Of a stretch of DNA of 46,363 bases, positions 38,534 to 46,363 are shown one piece after another. The DNA is from Tabrizicola sp. Lineage in GTDB: Bacteria > Pseudomonadota > Alphaproteobacteria > Rhodobacterales > Rhodobacteraceae. Both the position numbers and the translations under genes were made by a program. The notes beneath the pieces were generated by a model. The model ran no database searches. It had not been told where the DNA came from and was given only the letters and a program-made list of their open reading frames with translations. Positions within the stretch are counted from its first letter, which is position 1. Each line of letters starts with the position of its first letter. The stretch covers positions 1 to 46,363 of the forward strand of contig NZ_JAEULP010000025.1 in assembly GCF_016792905.1 (NCBI RefSeq), given 5' to 3'.

Positions 38534-39432
38534 GACGTCCTCCCCCGGCCATCCTTGGCTATCGCCCGAGTCGATGCAACGAAATTTTCATTTTCCAGAT
38601 TTTGAGCGATTCCAACCGAGCCGAGCCGCCGCCCCAGCCCGACGATCATCGCCTGCGCCACCACCATCGCGGGCACCTGGCTGCGGAAATGCCCGAGCCT
38701 GGCCTCGTTGACATAAAGCACATGGGTCGCGAGCCCCGCCACCGGGCTGAGCGCGTTGTCGGTGATCACCAGCACCCGGTTGCCCTTCGCGGCGGCCAGC
38801 TTCACCACCTCCACCGTCTCCGGCGTGTAATCGTCGAAGGTCATCGCCAGAAGCGTATCCCCCGGCCCCATCGCCGCGACCTGCATGCCCCGCATCGCGC
38901 CCAGATTGTCGATCAGCTGCGCCCGCCGCCCGATGCTTCCCAGGCCATAGACCGTATAGGCCCCCAGCCCGAAGGCCCCCCGCGCCGCCGCGACATGGAC
39001 CACGTCGGTAGCCGCCAACACCTCGACGCAAGCGGCAAGCTGGTCGCGATCCAGCGCCTCCTGGATCCGCAACAGCGATTGCACCGCCGCCTGCACGAAA
39101 CTGCCGAACACTGCGCCCGGCTGGTCCAGATCGCTGTCGCCGATCCCCGACACCCGCTCGGCATAGGGCAGGCGCGGCCCCAATAATCGCTCGCGGAACA
39201 CCAGTTGCAGCTCGGCAAAGCCCTGGAACCCCAGCTCCTTGGCGAAGCGGGTGATCGTCGCCGGCGGCACCGCCGCCAAGTCGGCCAGCCGGACCAGCGT
39301 CGACACCGCCACTTCCTCGGGATGGTTCAGGAAGAACTGCGCCACCTGTGCCAGACGTTTCGACAGGGTGCCGGACCGGGCCACCAGCGCCGCGCGCAAC
39401 GCCTCGAAATCGCGGGGGGCGGGGTCCTCCAT
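38530..39432 (-). CDS. RpiR-family transcriptional regulator
   Basis: 300 residues, with an N-terminal RpiR-type helix-turn-helix (about 15-75, including LADLAAVPPATITRFAKELGFQGF) and a C-terminal SIS sugar-isomerase domain that binds phosphosugars. It is encoded as the second gene of the operon, coupled to both neighbours (TGATG with the SDR upstream, ATGA with the SDR downstream). It probably regulates the operon in response to a sugar phosphate or related metabolite. Confidence 0.93.
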   Translation of the reverse strand: MEDPAPRDFEALRAALVARSGTLSKRLAQVAQFFLNHPEEVAVSTLVRLADLAAVPPATITRFAKELGFQGFAELQLVFRERLLGPRLPYAERVSGIGDSDLDQPGAVFGSFVQAAVQSLLRIQEALDRDQLAACVEVLAATDVVHVAAARGAFGLGAYTVYGLGSIGRRAQLIDNLGAMRGMQVAAMGPGDTLLAMTFDDYTPETVEVVKLAAAKGNRVLVITDNALSPVAGLATHVLYVNEARLGHFRSQVPAMVVAQAMIVGLGRRLGSVGIAQNLENENFVASTRAIAKDGRGRTS

Positions 39433-40208
39433 CAGATCGCCCCCGCCACTTTCTGCTCCAGGTCGATCACCGCCCCGCTCATCGGCACCGAGGCGTCGGA
39501 CAGCAGGAACACTGCCAGCCGCGCGCATTCCTCGGCCGTGACCAGCCGACCCAGCGGCAGCCCCTCCGCCGCCTCCGCCTCCCAACCCGGCCCCCGGCCC
39601 ATGACCTCGGCCTGCATCCGCCGCTCCGCCGCGGTCGCGACCCAGCCGAGGTTGATCCCGTTCACCCGGATGCGGTCCGCCATGTGGGCATGCGCCGCAT
39701 TCTTCGTCAGCGTGACCATCGCGCCCTTGGTCGCCGCGTAGATCGCCAGTTCCGGGATGCCGCAATGGGCGTTCATCGACAGGATGTTGACGATGGTCCC
39801 CCCTGCCCCGCGCGCCCGCATGTCGGCAATGGCCGCCTGCATCAGCAGGAACCCAGCCCGGGCATTGACGGCGAAGAGCTGGTCCCAGACCGCGGCCGTC
39901 CCGGTCTCGAACGACCCCCGCGTCGTCAGCCCCGCCGCGTTCACCAGCCCGTCGATGCGGCCGAACCGCTCCCGCGCCGCCGCGGCCACGGTTGCCGCAG
40001 CCGCCGTATCGCCCAGGTCGGCCACCACCAGCTGCACCGCGCGGCCCGACCCCAGCGCACCCGCAACCCGCTCCAGGCCCCCGGCATCCCGGTCGGTCAG
40101 CACCAGCCCGCCGACGCCCTCGGCCGCGAGGCCCCGCGCGATCGCCGCCCCGATCCCGCTCGCCGCGCCGGTGACGATCACCGCCTGCCGCTCAAGCCCA
40201 AGCTCCAT
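39432..40208 (-). CDS. Short-chain dehydrogenase/reductase (SDR), first gene of the catabolic operon
   Basis: 258 residues. It has the cofactor loop VTGAASGIGAAIA, NAAG, catalytic serine in VNILSMNAHCG, YAATK (YxxxK) and an INLGWVAT segment. GGGAG lies 7 bp before the ATG at 40208. It begins an eleven-gene run on the minus strand, 77 bp after the replication initiator gene in the same direction. No convincing promoter is visible in those 77 bp. Confidence 0.92.
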   Translation of the reverse strand: MELGLERQAVIVTGAASGIGAAIARGLAAEGVGGLVLTDRDAGGLERVAGALGSGRAVQLVVADLGDTAAAATVAAAARERFGRIDGLVNAAGLTTRGSFETGTAAVWDQLFAVNARAGFLLMQAAIADMRARGAGGTIVNILSMNAHCGIPELAIYAATKGAMVTLTKNAAHAHMADRIRVNGINLGWVATAAERRMQAEVMGRGPGWEAEAAEGLPLGRLVTAEECARLAVFLLSDASVPMSGAVIDLEQKVAGAI

Positions 40209-40285
40209 TCGCCGACTCCCACGCCTGCCCCGCACAGTGCCGACAGGACAGGCCGCAGGGAAGGCCCCATTTTCGCACCCTGCCG

Positions 40286-41485
40286 TCAGGGGGCCTCGCC
40301 CTCGTCCGCCGCGGCATCGAACAGCCCGGGGTGGATGTCCTCCCAGAACGCCCGGATCGCCTCGGCGTTCAAGGGGCTCATCCAGCCGAAGCGCTCGAAG
40401 TCGCCGCGTGCCGCGCCCTCCAGCCGCGACAGGAACAGCCGCCGGTCCGCGTCGCGCTGCGTCGGCGTGCGCCGGGCCACCACCTCCTGGATCCGCCGCA
40501 GCCGTTCGGCCCTTGCCTGGATCTCGGGCGTCGCCGCCGGGGTGGGTTTGGCCGGCCCGGCCGGGTCTTTCCGCAGCGCCGCCGTCAGGTAGCCCACCGG
40601 GTTGCGCACCTCCCCCTGCCCTTCCACATAGTCAAGCTTCGCCACCAACAGCGCCTCGCCATGTTCGGCGATCCACTGGCGCGCCAGCCGGTCCGAGGCG
40701 CCAAGCCCCTTCAGCCGCTCGTAGACCGGCGACCTGCGCACCCCCTCGCCATCGTCGAGGTCAAGGATTGCAAGCTGCGGGTTCTCGCGGATCAGGAAGC
40801 GGATATCCGTCACTGCCCGGCCCATCTTGCGCGTCTCCGGCGTCACGATGATGTTCGACGACCGGTTCACCTCCTCGACCGCCGGCTTGATGATCTTCGC
40901 GTTCAGCTGCTTGAACACCTCGTAATAGGCGCTGTCCCCGACCCCCATCAGCCGCCGGAACAGCTCGATCGGCCACCAGCCGGTGCTGCCGGTGCGCACG
41001 AAACGGTAGCAGTTCTCGTACAGGGCCAGCGCATGGCCGCTGGTGAAGCGGCGCTGGATGTTCATGTTGATCAGCGCAAAGACCTTCGGATCATGCAGCT
41101 TTTGCGCGAGGGCCGGGGAATAGCCGTATTCGCAGATGCCGCCCTTCAGCTTGGCATAGGCCAGAAGGCTCGACACCCCCCATTCCTGGCGCCCCTCCCC
41201 GTCCAGCATGTCCCATTCGGCAACGGTCTCGGCCAGCCCGCGCAAAGCCGCCTTCAGCGTGTCGGTGTCGTTGCTGTTGTAGCCGATCATCAGGCACAGC
41301 GTCCGCGCATCGATCCGGTGCACGCCTTGCGTCGTCAGCGTGTCATAGGCGTTCAGAAGAAGCACGTTCGACAGGCGCCGCTGCAGAAGCGTCAGCTTGC
41401 CCGAGACATGGATCGCCGCGACATGCTTCTTCACCGCTGCCCGCCGCAGGGCGCCCGTCAACTGGTCGCGCGGAATGTCGTCCAT
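40286..41485 (-). CDS. Plasmid replication initiator, Rep_3 family
   Basis: 399 residues. The N-terminal half has the Rep_3 pattern: LTLLQRRLSNVLLLNAYD, a winged-helix segment (RFTSGHALALYENCYRFVR, IELFRRLMGV, YYEVFKQLNAKIIKPAVEEVN) and KMGRAVTDIRFLI. Such initiators bind iterons at the origin. The C-terminal third is charged and variable. AGGAG precedes the ATG at 41485. The iteron-like repeats lie just upstream, and parAB is divergent. In Rhodobacterales this suits a RepB-type replicon. Confidence 0.87.
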   Translation of the reverse strand: MDDIPRDQLTGALRRAAVKKHVAAIHVSGKLTLLQRRLSNVLLLNAYDTLTTQGVHRIDARTLCLMIGYNSNDTDTLKAALRGLAETVAEWDMLDGEGRQEWGVSSLLAYAKLKGGICEYGYSPALAQKLHDPKVFALINMNIQRRFTSGHALALYENCYRFVRTGSTGWWPIELFRRLMGVGDSAYYEVFKQLNAKIIKPAVEEVNRSSNIIVTPETRKMGRAVTDIRFLIRENPQLAILDLDDGEGVRRSPVYERLKGLGASDRLARQWIAEHGEALLVAKLDYVEGQGEVRNPVGYLTAALRKDPAGPAKPTPAATPEIQARAERLRRIQEVVARRTPTQRDADRRLFLSRLEGAARGDFERFGWMSPLNAEAIRAFWEDIHPGLFDAAADEGEAP

Positions 41486-41860
41486 CGCCTCTCCTGCTCC
41501 GGGCCCTTGCCGGGCCTCTCGCCGGTAGTCTAGCCTGAAAGGTACCCTTCGGCAACGGTGTGGTGGGAACCATAATCCGGGGCAGGACTGTCGGACGAAA
41601 GGTACCCGTTTCCGGGAGCCCCGATCCCGGCCCCTGCCCTCCCCCGCCGGAAAACGGCTCTATTCCGGCTGAATTTGCGAATCACCCGGCACCTTCCCGC
41701 GAATCGGCACGCCTGATCCCGTATCCTGGTACCTTTTGTCCCGGATGCGGGCACCTATCCTCCCGTCGCCGGGTGCCGAGAGTTCCGCAATCGTTTGATT
41801 TACAAATGGTTTTTCTGTCGGAAAGATCTTAAAGCTTCTAAGAATCCCGAAACAGCGCCC
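41486..41860. other. Candidate replication origin with iterons and AT-rich segment
   Basis: A region without genes between the initiator and parA. The core AAAGGTACC occurs at about 41538-41546 and 41598-41606, and in the opposite orientation at about 41728-41736 (GGTACCTTT). A degenerate ATAGGTGCC-like copy lies near 41751. From about 41790 to 41850 the base composition turns AT-rich (TTTGATTTACAAATGG and CTTAAAGCTTCTAAG stretches), as expected of a DNA-unwinding element. The initiator gene next door supports an iteron origin. Only sequence pattern is available. Confidence 0.6.
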
Positions 41861-41980
41861 CTGCCTTGACCAGATATTGTGGTCTTGGGGCAGGATTTGC
41901 CCAATTCGATTCCCTTTTCTCCCGAGATGTGCGAGACATCGGTGCATATCACGCGAACCAACGCACATCCGGGTTCCTGC

Positions 41981-43354
41981 ATGGCAAACTCCAACGACCT
42001 CCCCCCCTATTTCGGCATCGATCCCGAAGCTGCCGCCAGCCGTCTGGCGCAGCCTATAGATACCACGCGATTCGCCAAGGCCGCTGCCTTCGCGGCCCGC
42101 GGACGGGATGACCTCGCCCGCCGCGGCTATGCGCCCGATGGGCAGAAGCGCCTGCGCAAGTTCTCCACCTGGGAGGTCTGCCGTTACCTGATCCCGGTCA
42201 ATCCCGCGCATCTGCGCCGGGTGCTGAAGCAGAACCCCGACCTTCCGCAGGGCTCGGGCGAAAGCGGTGCCAAATGGTTCACGCTGGAAGAGGTCCTGGC
42301 CCTGCGCGACCATTTCGCCACCGAAGGCGCGGGCTGGCGCGAGTACAAGGCCTGGCGCCCCGAAGGCCTGCCGGCCAAGGTGGTCGCGGTGGCGAACTTC
42401 AAGGGCGGCGTCGGCAAGACCTCAACCGCCGCCCATCTGGCGATGTCGGCCGCGCTCGACGGCTACCGGGTGCTGGTGATCGACCTCGACAGCCAGGGTT
42501 CGATGACCTCGATCATGGGCGGCAAGGTGGCCGACGAATGGCAGACCGTCTTCCCCCTCCTCGCCCGCGACTATGCGATGCATGTCCAGGCCGAGAATGC
42601 CGTGCGGGTGGCGGCCGGTCAGGGCGAACTCCCGCTTGACGAAACGTTAACCGAGGCGTTGCAGGTTTCGCCGCGAAACCTCGTGCAGAAGACGCATTGG
42701 CCCAACATCGACCTGATCGGCGCGCAGCTCAATCTCTACTGGGCGGAATTCCAGGTCCCGGTCTGGCGGATGCAGCTGCGCAACTGGCCGCTCTGGGACA
42801 GCCTGGGGGGGGCGCTGACCGAAACCGGGATCGTGAACGACTATGACATCATCCTGCTCGATACCCCGCCAGCCCTGGGCTATCTCACCATCAACGCGCT
42901 GTCCGCGGCCGATATCCTTCTGGTGCCGCTTGGTGCCTCCTTCCTGGAATTCGACAGCACGGGCCGGTTCTTCGACATGATCTATTCGACCTTCGCCTCG
43001 ATCGAAGAGGGCGAGAACCGCACCCGACGCGCACAGGGCCTGCCTGAAATGCGTTTCGAATGGGACGCGGTCCGCGCGCTGATCACCCGCTTCGACGCGG
43101 CGCAACAGACGGACCTTGCGAATGTGATCCAGGCCTATTTCGGTGATTTCATGACCACCTACCGCCAGGAAGTCACCGCGATGGTGGGCCAGGCGGGCGA
43201 GCAGGTTTCCGGCATCTACGAAACCGATTACCGCGACTTCAACCGCGATACCTATGTCCGGGGGCGCGAGACCTTTGACCGGACCTGGGCCGAGGTGAAG
43301 CAGGTCATCCTGGGTGCCTGGTGGCGCGATCTGAAACTGATGGAAAAGGGCTAG
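41981..43354 (+). CDS. parA: ParA partition ATPase with N-terminal DNA-binding domain
   Basis: 457 residues. The N-terminal helix-turn-helix-like domain (about 60-115, STWEVCRYLI and FTLEEVLALR) resembles those of plasmid RepA/ParA type Ia proteins. The deviant Walker A is KGGVGKTS (141-148), followed by VIDLDSQGS and LLDTPPALG. It drives plasmid segregation with ParB. The ATG at 41981 is chosen; a GTG at 41879 would add 34 residues without family features. No strong ribosome binding site is visible. parB follows 3 bp later. Confidence 0.92.
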   Translation: MANSNDLPPYFGIDPEAAASRLAQPIDTTRFAKAAAFAARGRDDLARRGYAPDGQKRLRKFSTWEVCRYLIPVNPAHLRRVLKQNPDLPQGSGESGAKWFTLEEVLALRDHFATEGAGWREYKAWRPEGLPAKVVAVANFKGGVGKTSTAAHLAMSAALDGYRVLVIDLDSQGSMTSIMGGKVADEWQTVFPLLARDYAMHVQAENAVRVAAGQGELPLDETLTEALQVSPRNLVQKTHWPNIDLIGAQLNLYWAEFQVPVWRMQLRNWPLWDSLGGALTETGIVNDYDIILLDTPPALGYLTINALSAADILLVPLGASFLEFDSTGRFFDMIYSTFASIEEGENRTRRAQGLPEMRFEWDAVRALITRFDAAQQTDLANVIQAYFGDFMTTYRQEVTAMVGQAGEQVSGIYETDYRDFNRDTYVRGRETFDRTWAEVKQVILGAWWRDLKLMEKG

Positions 43355-43357
43355 ACC

Positions 43358-44440
43358 ATGGCCAAGCGCAAGACCCTTGTCGCTCCCTCGTCGGAAGACC
43401 TCTCGCGGCTCGAGGACGAGTTTCGCCGCGAAACCTCGGGACGGCCACCGCTCGCCGCGCCGATCGCCCATGTCGCGGCCGAGACCGCCGCCGCGCTTGA
43501 TCCGCGCCCCGCCGCCGACCGCGCCGTCGAGGCCCGGGACAGGGCCGATGCCCTGCGCCTGCGCAGCGCCGAAGAGCGCGGGCTGGTGATCCGCGAGATT
43601 CCGCTGGAACTGATAGACGCCGACGCGCTGGTGCGTGACCGCATGGTGCTGGATGCCGACGAGCTGATGGAGTTGCAGACCTCGATCGCCGCGCATGGCC
43701 TCCGCCTGCCGATCGAGGTTTTTGAAACCGTCGGGACAGGGCAGGGCACCCCGACCTATGGTCTCCTGTCCGGATACCGTCGCCTGCGCGCCGTGCAGAA
43801 CCTGCGCGGGCTCAGTGGGCAGGCGAAATATGCGACGATCAAGGCCATGGTGCGCGATCCGGCCTCACTCGGGGGTCCCTTCGCCGCCATGGTCGAGGAA
43901 AACGAGATCCGCTCCAGCCTTTCGCATTTCGAGCGCGGCCGCATCGCGGTGATCGCGGCGCAGCAGGGGGTGTTTCCGAATGTCGAGGCGGCCGTTGACG
44001 GGCTGTTTTCCCAGGCTTCCAAGGCCAAGCGGTCCAAGATCCGCTCCTTCGCGCTGATCTTCGAGGAACTGGGCGACATGCTGTCCTTCCCGGATGCCTT
44101 GCGCGAAAAGGATGGGCTCCGCCTGGCGGCAGCACTGCGCGAGGGGGCCGAGGCCCGGTTGCGGGACGGCCTGGCCGAGAATGCGCCCGAGACACCGGCG
44201 GATGAACTGGACCGCCTCATGGGTATTCTTGACCGGCTTGAACCTGCGCCGCAGCGGCCTGAACGGGGTGGGCGACCGACGGGGCCGCGCGGGCGCAGTA
44301 CCGCGTTGGCGAGCGGCGTGCGTTTGTCCTCGGGCCATGACGGACAGCACTGGTTCATCCGGATCGAGGGAAAGCGGGTGGACGCAGTCCTGGTCGATGA
44401 CCTGTTGCGCGAACTGGAGCGTCTTCTCGGCAGGGCCTAG
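43358..44440 (+). CDS. parB: ParB partition protein
   Basis: 360 residues. The ParB/Spo0J nuclease-like domain has GYRRLRA (139-145) and ENEIRSSLSHFERG (181-194), the arginine-rich and ENxxR motifs of the family, followed by a helix-turn-helix (QQGVFPNVEAAVDGLFSQ). It binds a centromere (parS) and works with ParA. The parS sites were not identified with certainty. Confidence 0.92.
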   Translation: MAKRKTLVAPSSEDLSRLEDEFRRETSGRPPLAAPIAHVAAETAAALDPRPAADRAVEARDRADALRLRSAEERGLVIREIPLELIDADALVRDRMVLDADELMELQTSIAAHGLRLPIEVFETVGTGQGTPTYGLLSGYRRLRAVQNLRGLSGQAKYATIKAMVRDPASLGGPFAAMVEENEIRSSLSHFERGRIAVIAAQQGVFPNVEAAVDGLFSQASKAKRSKIRSFALIFEELGDMLSFPDALREKDGLRLAAALREGAEARLRDGLAENAPETPADELDRLMGILDRLEPAPQRPERGGRPTGPRGRSTALASGVRLSSGHDGQHWFIRIEGKRVDAVLVDDLLRELERLLGRA

Positions 44441-44452
44441 GGGTGGGTCGCT

Positions 44453-45496
44453 TCAGTCGCCCAGCAGGTCGGTGGCCGGGTTCGCGGTGATTTCGACATC
44501 GGCGTAGTACTTCTGGGCCTGCACGGCGGAGCGGTGCAGGCTCAGCTTCATGGCTGCCGCCAGTGGCGCGCCGTCCAGAGCGGCCTGGGTCAGGAATCCG
44601 GCGCGCAGGCCATGCGGTGTCGCAAAATCTTCCGGCATGCCTGCCAGTTGAAGTCGATGGCGCAGAATGGTGCGCAGCGCGTCGGAGGCGAGACGACGGG
44701 GCAGGGGACGGTCCGAGGTGCTGACGGGCCGGAAGAGGGGGCCTCCGGTCAACGCTGTCACCTCCAGCCAGTGCACCACCGCGCGCGCCGCGCGACCCTT
44801 CAGGGGCAGGCGCGGGGCCTGCTCCTTCCGCGTTGTCTTGGTCTCCAGAAGCCGGATCCAGAGCACCCCCTTGGCGTCGAAGTCGTCGCGCCCGATGTCC
44901 TCGACGTTCAGCGCCGTCACCTCCGAGCGCCGCCGTCCGCCCGAGGCGAAGGCCAGCATCAGCATGGCGCGGTCCCGTATCCCGCGATGGCTGTCGTCGC
45001 AGGTGGCGAGCAGGGATTCGAGGATGTCACGGGTGATCGGCTTTGGCGACTTTGGCGCCCGTGGTCGGGCGTTGGCGCGACGGGCCTTCTGGCGGGCCTG
45101 TTGCACGAGCGGGGCGGCGAACGGCGAGGTAAGGTTCCGCATACGATGAAAGGCCTGCCAGCTGGCGATCCGGCGGTCGAGAGTGGCCGGGGCAGGGCAG
45201 GTGAGGGCGACGCGGAGGCCGAGGACGATGAGTTCGAGCGCGGTATCCCGGGCGGGGCCATGCCTGTCGGTCAGATCCTGGGCATGGTCCAGGATGAAGC
45301 GAAGTGCCACCTTCTCGTCCTCGGGCCAGGCCAAGGGCTGGCCGAAGGCGGCCATCTTCCAGGCCGCTACATAGGCCAGATCCCTTTCCCAGGCGCGCAG
45401 CGTGTTGGGCGGCGTGCCGCGCCGGTAGAGATCGGTCAGGGCGGCCTCGTCGGCATCCGACAACTGGGCATAGGAAGGCAAGGCGAGGGTGGTCAT
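44453..45496 (-). CDS. Tyrosine recombinase / integrase
   Basis: 347 residues. Catalytic residues of the family are visible: arginine in SGGRRRSEV (about 188-190), HGLR (H295, R298), a third histidine in SLHRS (321) and the nucleophilic tyrosine in QKYYAD (330 or 331). It has an N-terminal core-binding domain. Likely roles are dimer resolution of the replicon or integration. Its start overlaps the ParE-type toxin stop (ATGA), so it is in the toxin-antitoxin operon. Confidence 0.9.
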   Translation of the reverse strand: MTTLALPSYAQLSDADEAALTDLYRRGTPPNTLRAWERDLAYVAAWKMAAFGQPLAWPEDEKVALRFILDHAQDLTDRHGPARDTALELIVLGLRVALTCPAPATLDRRIASWQAFHRMRNLTSPFAAPLVQQARQKARRANARPRAPKSPKPITRDILESLLATCDDSHRGIRDRAMLMLAFASGGRRRSEVTALNVEDIGRDDFDAKGVLWIRLLETKTTRKEQAPRLPLKGRAARAVVHWLEVTALTGGPLFRPVSTSDRPLPRRLASDALRTILRHRLQLAGMPEDFATPHGLRAGFLTQAALDGAPLAAAMKLSLHRSAVQAQKYYADVEITANPATDLLGD

Positions 45497-45858
45497 GGCC
45501 GGGTCTTGCCCAGAAGCCGCACCAGCATATGGCGCTGGTGGTCCTGCCCACCGAAGAACACGGCCAGAACCCGAACCTGCCGCGTGGTGGCGTCGGCGAT
45601 GAACCAGTAGACCGCACCGTCCAGCGCCAGGTGCCGAAGGCCCGGCATCAGTTCCGCATGCGCCTCGCCCCGGAAAGGGGCCGCTGCCAGACGCTCGGCG
45701 GTGGTGATGATTGCGTCCATCCGCGCCCCGGCGTGGCGCACCGCTTCGGCTGGAGTTTCTCCAAACTCCCGATAGGCGCGGGTCAGGTGGGTTTCGATCA
45801 GGGCCAGGTCGTCGACCGCACCCGCAGCGAAGACGACGGTCCAGTCAATCTCGGTCAT
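45493..45858 (-). CDS. parE: ParE/RelE-superfamily toxin
   Basis: 121 residues, ParE-like fold: an N-terminal helix pair (DLALIETHLTRAYREFGETPAEAVRHAGAR) and a C-terminal beta sheet (GLRHLALDGAVYWFIADATTRQVRVLAVFFGGQDHQRHM). ParE toxins act on DNA gyrase, but the target here is inferred from the family. The start overlaps the antitoxin stop (ATGA). Confidence 0.88.
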   Translation of the reverse strand: MTEIDWTVVFAAGAVDDLALIETHLTRAYREFGETPAEAVRHAGARMDAIITTAERLAAAPFRGEAHAELMPGLRHLALDGAVYWFIADATTRQVRVLAVFFGGQDHQRHMLVRLLGKTRP

Positions 45859-46112
45859 TCCCGGGTGGCAGGGCGGCGATGTGCAAGCTGTGCGCGCAGG
45901 GCATCCCCGGACACGAAGGCGCCATTGGCGCGATCGGTCAGCAGCGCCAGAAGGGCAGCGCGATCAGCCCGCGCATCGGCGTCCTGCTGGCGCAGGAGAT
46001 CGAGCCCTTGCTGGACGACAGCGCTGACCGAGGGAAATCGACCACCATCGACGAGGCTTTTTGCGAAGGCGTGTTGGTCATCGCGCAGGGAGATGGAGCT
46101 TTTGATCGTCAT
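45855..46112 (-). CDS. parD: ParD-like antitoxin
   Basis: 85 residues. The N-terminal ribbon-helix-helix (MTIKSSISLRDDQHAFAKSLV) and SVSAVVQQGLDLLRQQDAD segment match ParD/CC2985-type antitoxins. It neutralises the toxin encoded next and probably represses the operon. GGAGG precedes the ATG at 46112; a longer start at 46151 lacks such a site. Confidence 0.9.
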   Translation of the reverse strand: MTIKSSISLRDDQHAFAKSLVDGGRFPSVSAVVQQGLDLLRQQDADARADRAALLALLTDRANGAFVSGDALRAQLAHRRPATRE

Positions 46113-46130
46113 GGCATCCTCCGTCGAAGT

Positions 46131-46159
46131 AGTATGACCAGGTAGCACCATTCTGGCAA
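46131..46159 (-). promoter_or_regulatory. Sigma70-like promoter of the parD-parE-recombinase operon
   Basis: On the minus strand TTGCCA (46159-46154) is followed after 17 bp by CATACT (46136-46131). The start codon of parD is about 20 bp downstream of the -10, giving a short leader. Confidence 0.55.
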
Positions 46160-46225
46160 GTAACAGGCTGGGCCACGTTGGGTTTCGCCAAGAGACTATC
46201 GCCAGATCCCCTTTGGTTCAACAGT

Positions 46226-46248
46226 CATGATAAGGCAAACTTATCATG
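46226..46248. promoter_or_regulatory. Perfect 9-bp dyad, operator or partition-site candidate
   Basis: CATGATAAG (46226-46234) and CTTATCATG (46240-46248) flank a 5-nt spacer (GCAAA). It lies between the toxin-antitoxin promoter and the right window edge and is too AT-rich to be a terminator of the local type. Its function is unknown. Confidence 0.5.
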
Positions 46249-46280
46249 TGTGACGGATCCCAGACCAATCCGCTTCAGTA

Positions 46281-46308
46281 ACGCGCAAAAATGTGACATA
46301 TTGCGCGT
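46281..46308. promoter_or_regulatory. Nested dyad immediately before a possible start codon
   Basis: ACGCGCAA (46281-46288) and TTGCGCGT (46301-46308) are perfect reverse complements with a 12-nt spacer that itself holds ATGT-G-ACAT. An ATG follows directly at 46309. It is probably an operator of the gene beginning there. Confidence 0.45.
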
Positions 46309-46363
46309 ATGAAGAGACCCGAGCCAGTCCTGCCAGACGATGACGCCGGACTGCCCGGCCCCT
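46309..46363 (+). CDS. Possible start of a further gene, cut by window edge
   Basis: Eighteen codons are open from ATG at 46309 to the edge, starting MKRPEPVLPDDD. There is no ribosome binding site because the dyad abuts the ATG, so it may be leaderless or start further on. Too short to assign. Confidence 0.3.
   Translation, partial: MKRPEPVLPDDDAGLPGP

Noticed and set aside
40209-40285. Terminator and promoter between rep and the sugar operon
   Set aside because: Only weak stems with long loops (AGGCCCC / GGGGCCT) and no recognisable -35/-10 pair; read-through from rep cannot be excluded.
41865-41950. Short dyads (GATGT-GCGAG-ACATC and TTGGGGCA / TGCCCAA) as parS sites
   Set aside because: Stems are short or imperfect and could arise by chance; not enough to call a centromere.

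Overview
The window is high-GC DNA with the codon bias and gene content of an alphaproteobacterium. It most likely comes from a denitrifying member of the Rhodobacteraceae (Paracoccus/Rhodobacter-type). The evidence is the nirXI / nirSECF(DL)GHJN / norCBQDEF layout, TTAACnnnnGTCAA NNR-type boxes, FrcBCA/Rbs-type sugar transporters, and a Rep_3 initiator next to parAB. The replication, partition, recombinase and toxin-antitoxin module at the right end suggests an extrachromosomal replicon (plasmid or chromid), or a plasmid-derived region.

Layout. (1) 1-5057: an operon on the minus strand with a sterol-desaturase-like membrane hydroxylase followed by a sugar-type ABC importer (binding protein, permease, ATPase cut by the window edge), divergent from a LacI-type regulator. 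(2) 5159-6414: a CRP/FNR-type regulator of the NNR/DNR kind, translationally coupled to a DUF4202 gene. (3) 6495-11956: the complete nitric oxide reductase operon norCBQDEF (minus strand). Divergent from it is an unknown four-cysteine membrane-anchored protein (12135-12653) that shares its NNR-type box. (4) 12754-16831: nirI-nnrS-nirX (minus), divergent from nirS across a second NNR-type box. (5) 16964-26636: nirS, nirE, nirC, nirF, nirDL, nirG, nirH, nirJ, nirN, a small membrane protein, and a class I cytochrome c behind a third NNR-type box. Together these encode cytochrome cd1 nitrite reductase, heme d1 synthesis, NO reductase, the regulator and an electron carrier. No nar, nap or nos gene is present.

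(6) 26703-28604: a YeiH-type exporter with a LysR regulator. (7) 28846-40208: eleven tightly packed genes on the minus strand. They are two short-chain dehydrogenases, an RpiR regulator, three Gfo/Idh/MocA oxidoreductases, a TIM-barrel isomerase and a four-component sugar ABC importer. This looks like a catabolic operon for an unidentified sugar or polyol. (8) 40286-46363: Rep_3 initiator, an iteron-bearing intergenic origin candidate, parA-parB, and a parD-parE-tyrosine recombinase operon, ending in a region with two strong dyads.

The most striking observation is a 144-bp palindromic repeat inserted in frame in the signal-peptide region of nirC. Removing it on paper restores a textbook signal peptide. 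A related copy lies in the sugar operon near 33.0 kb.
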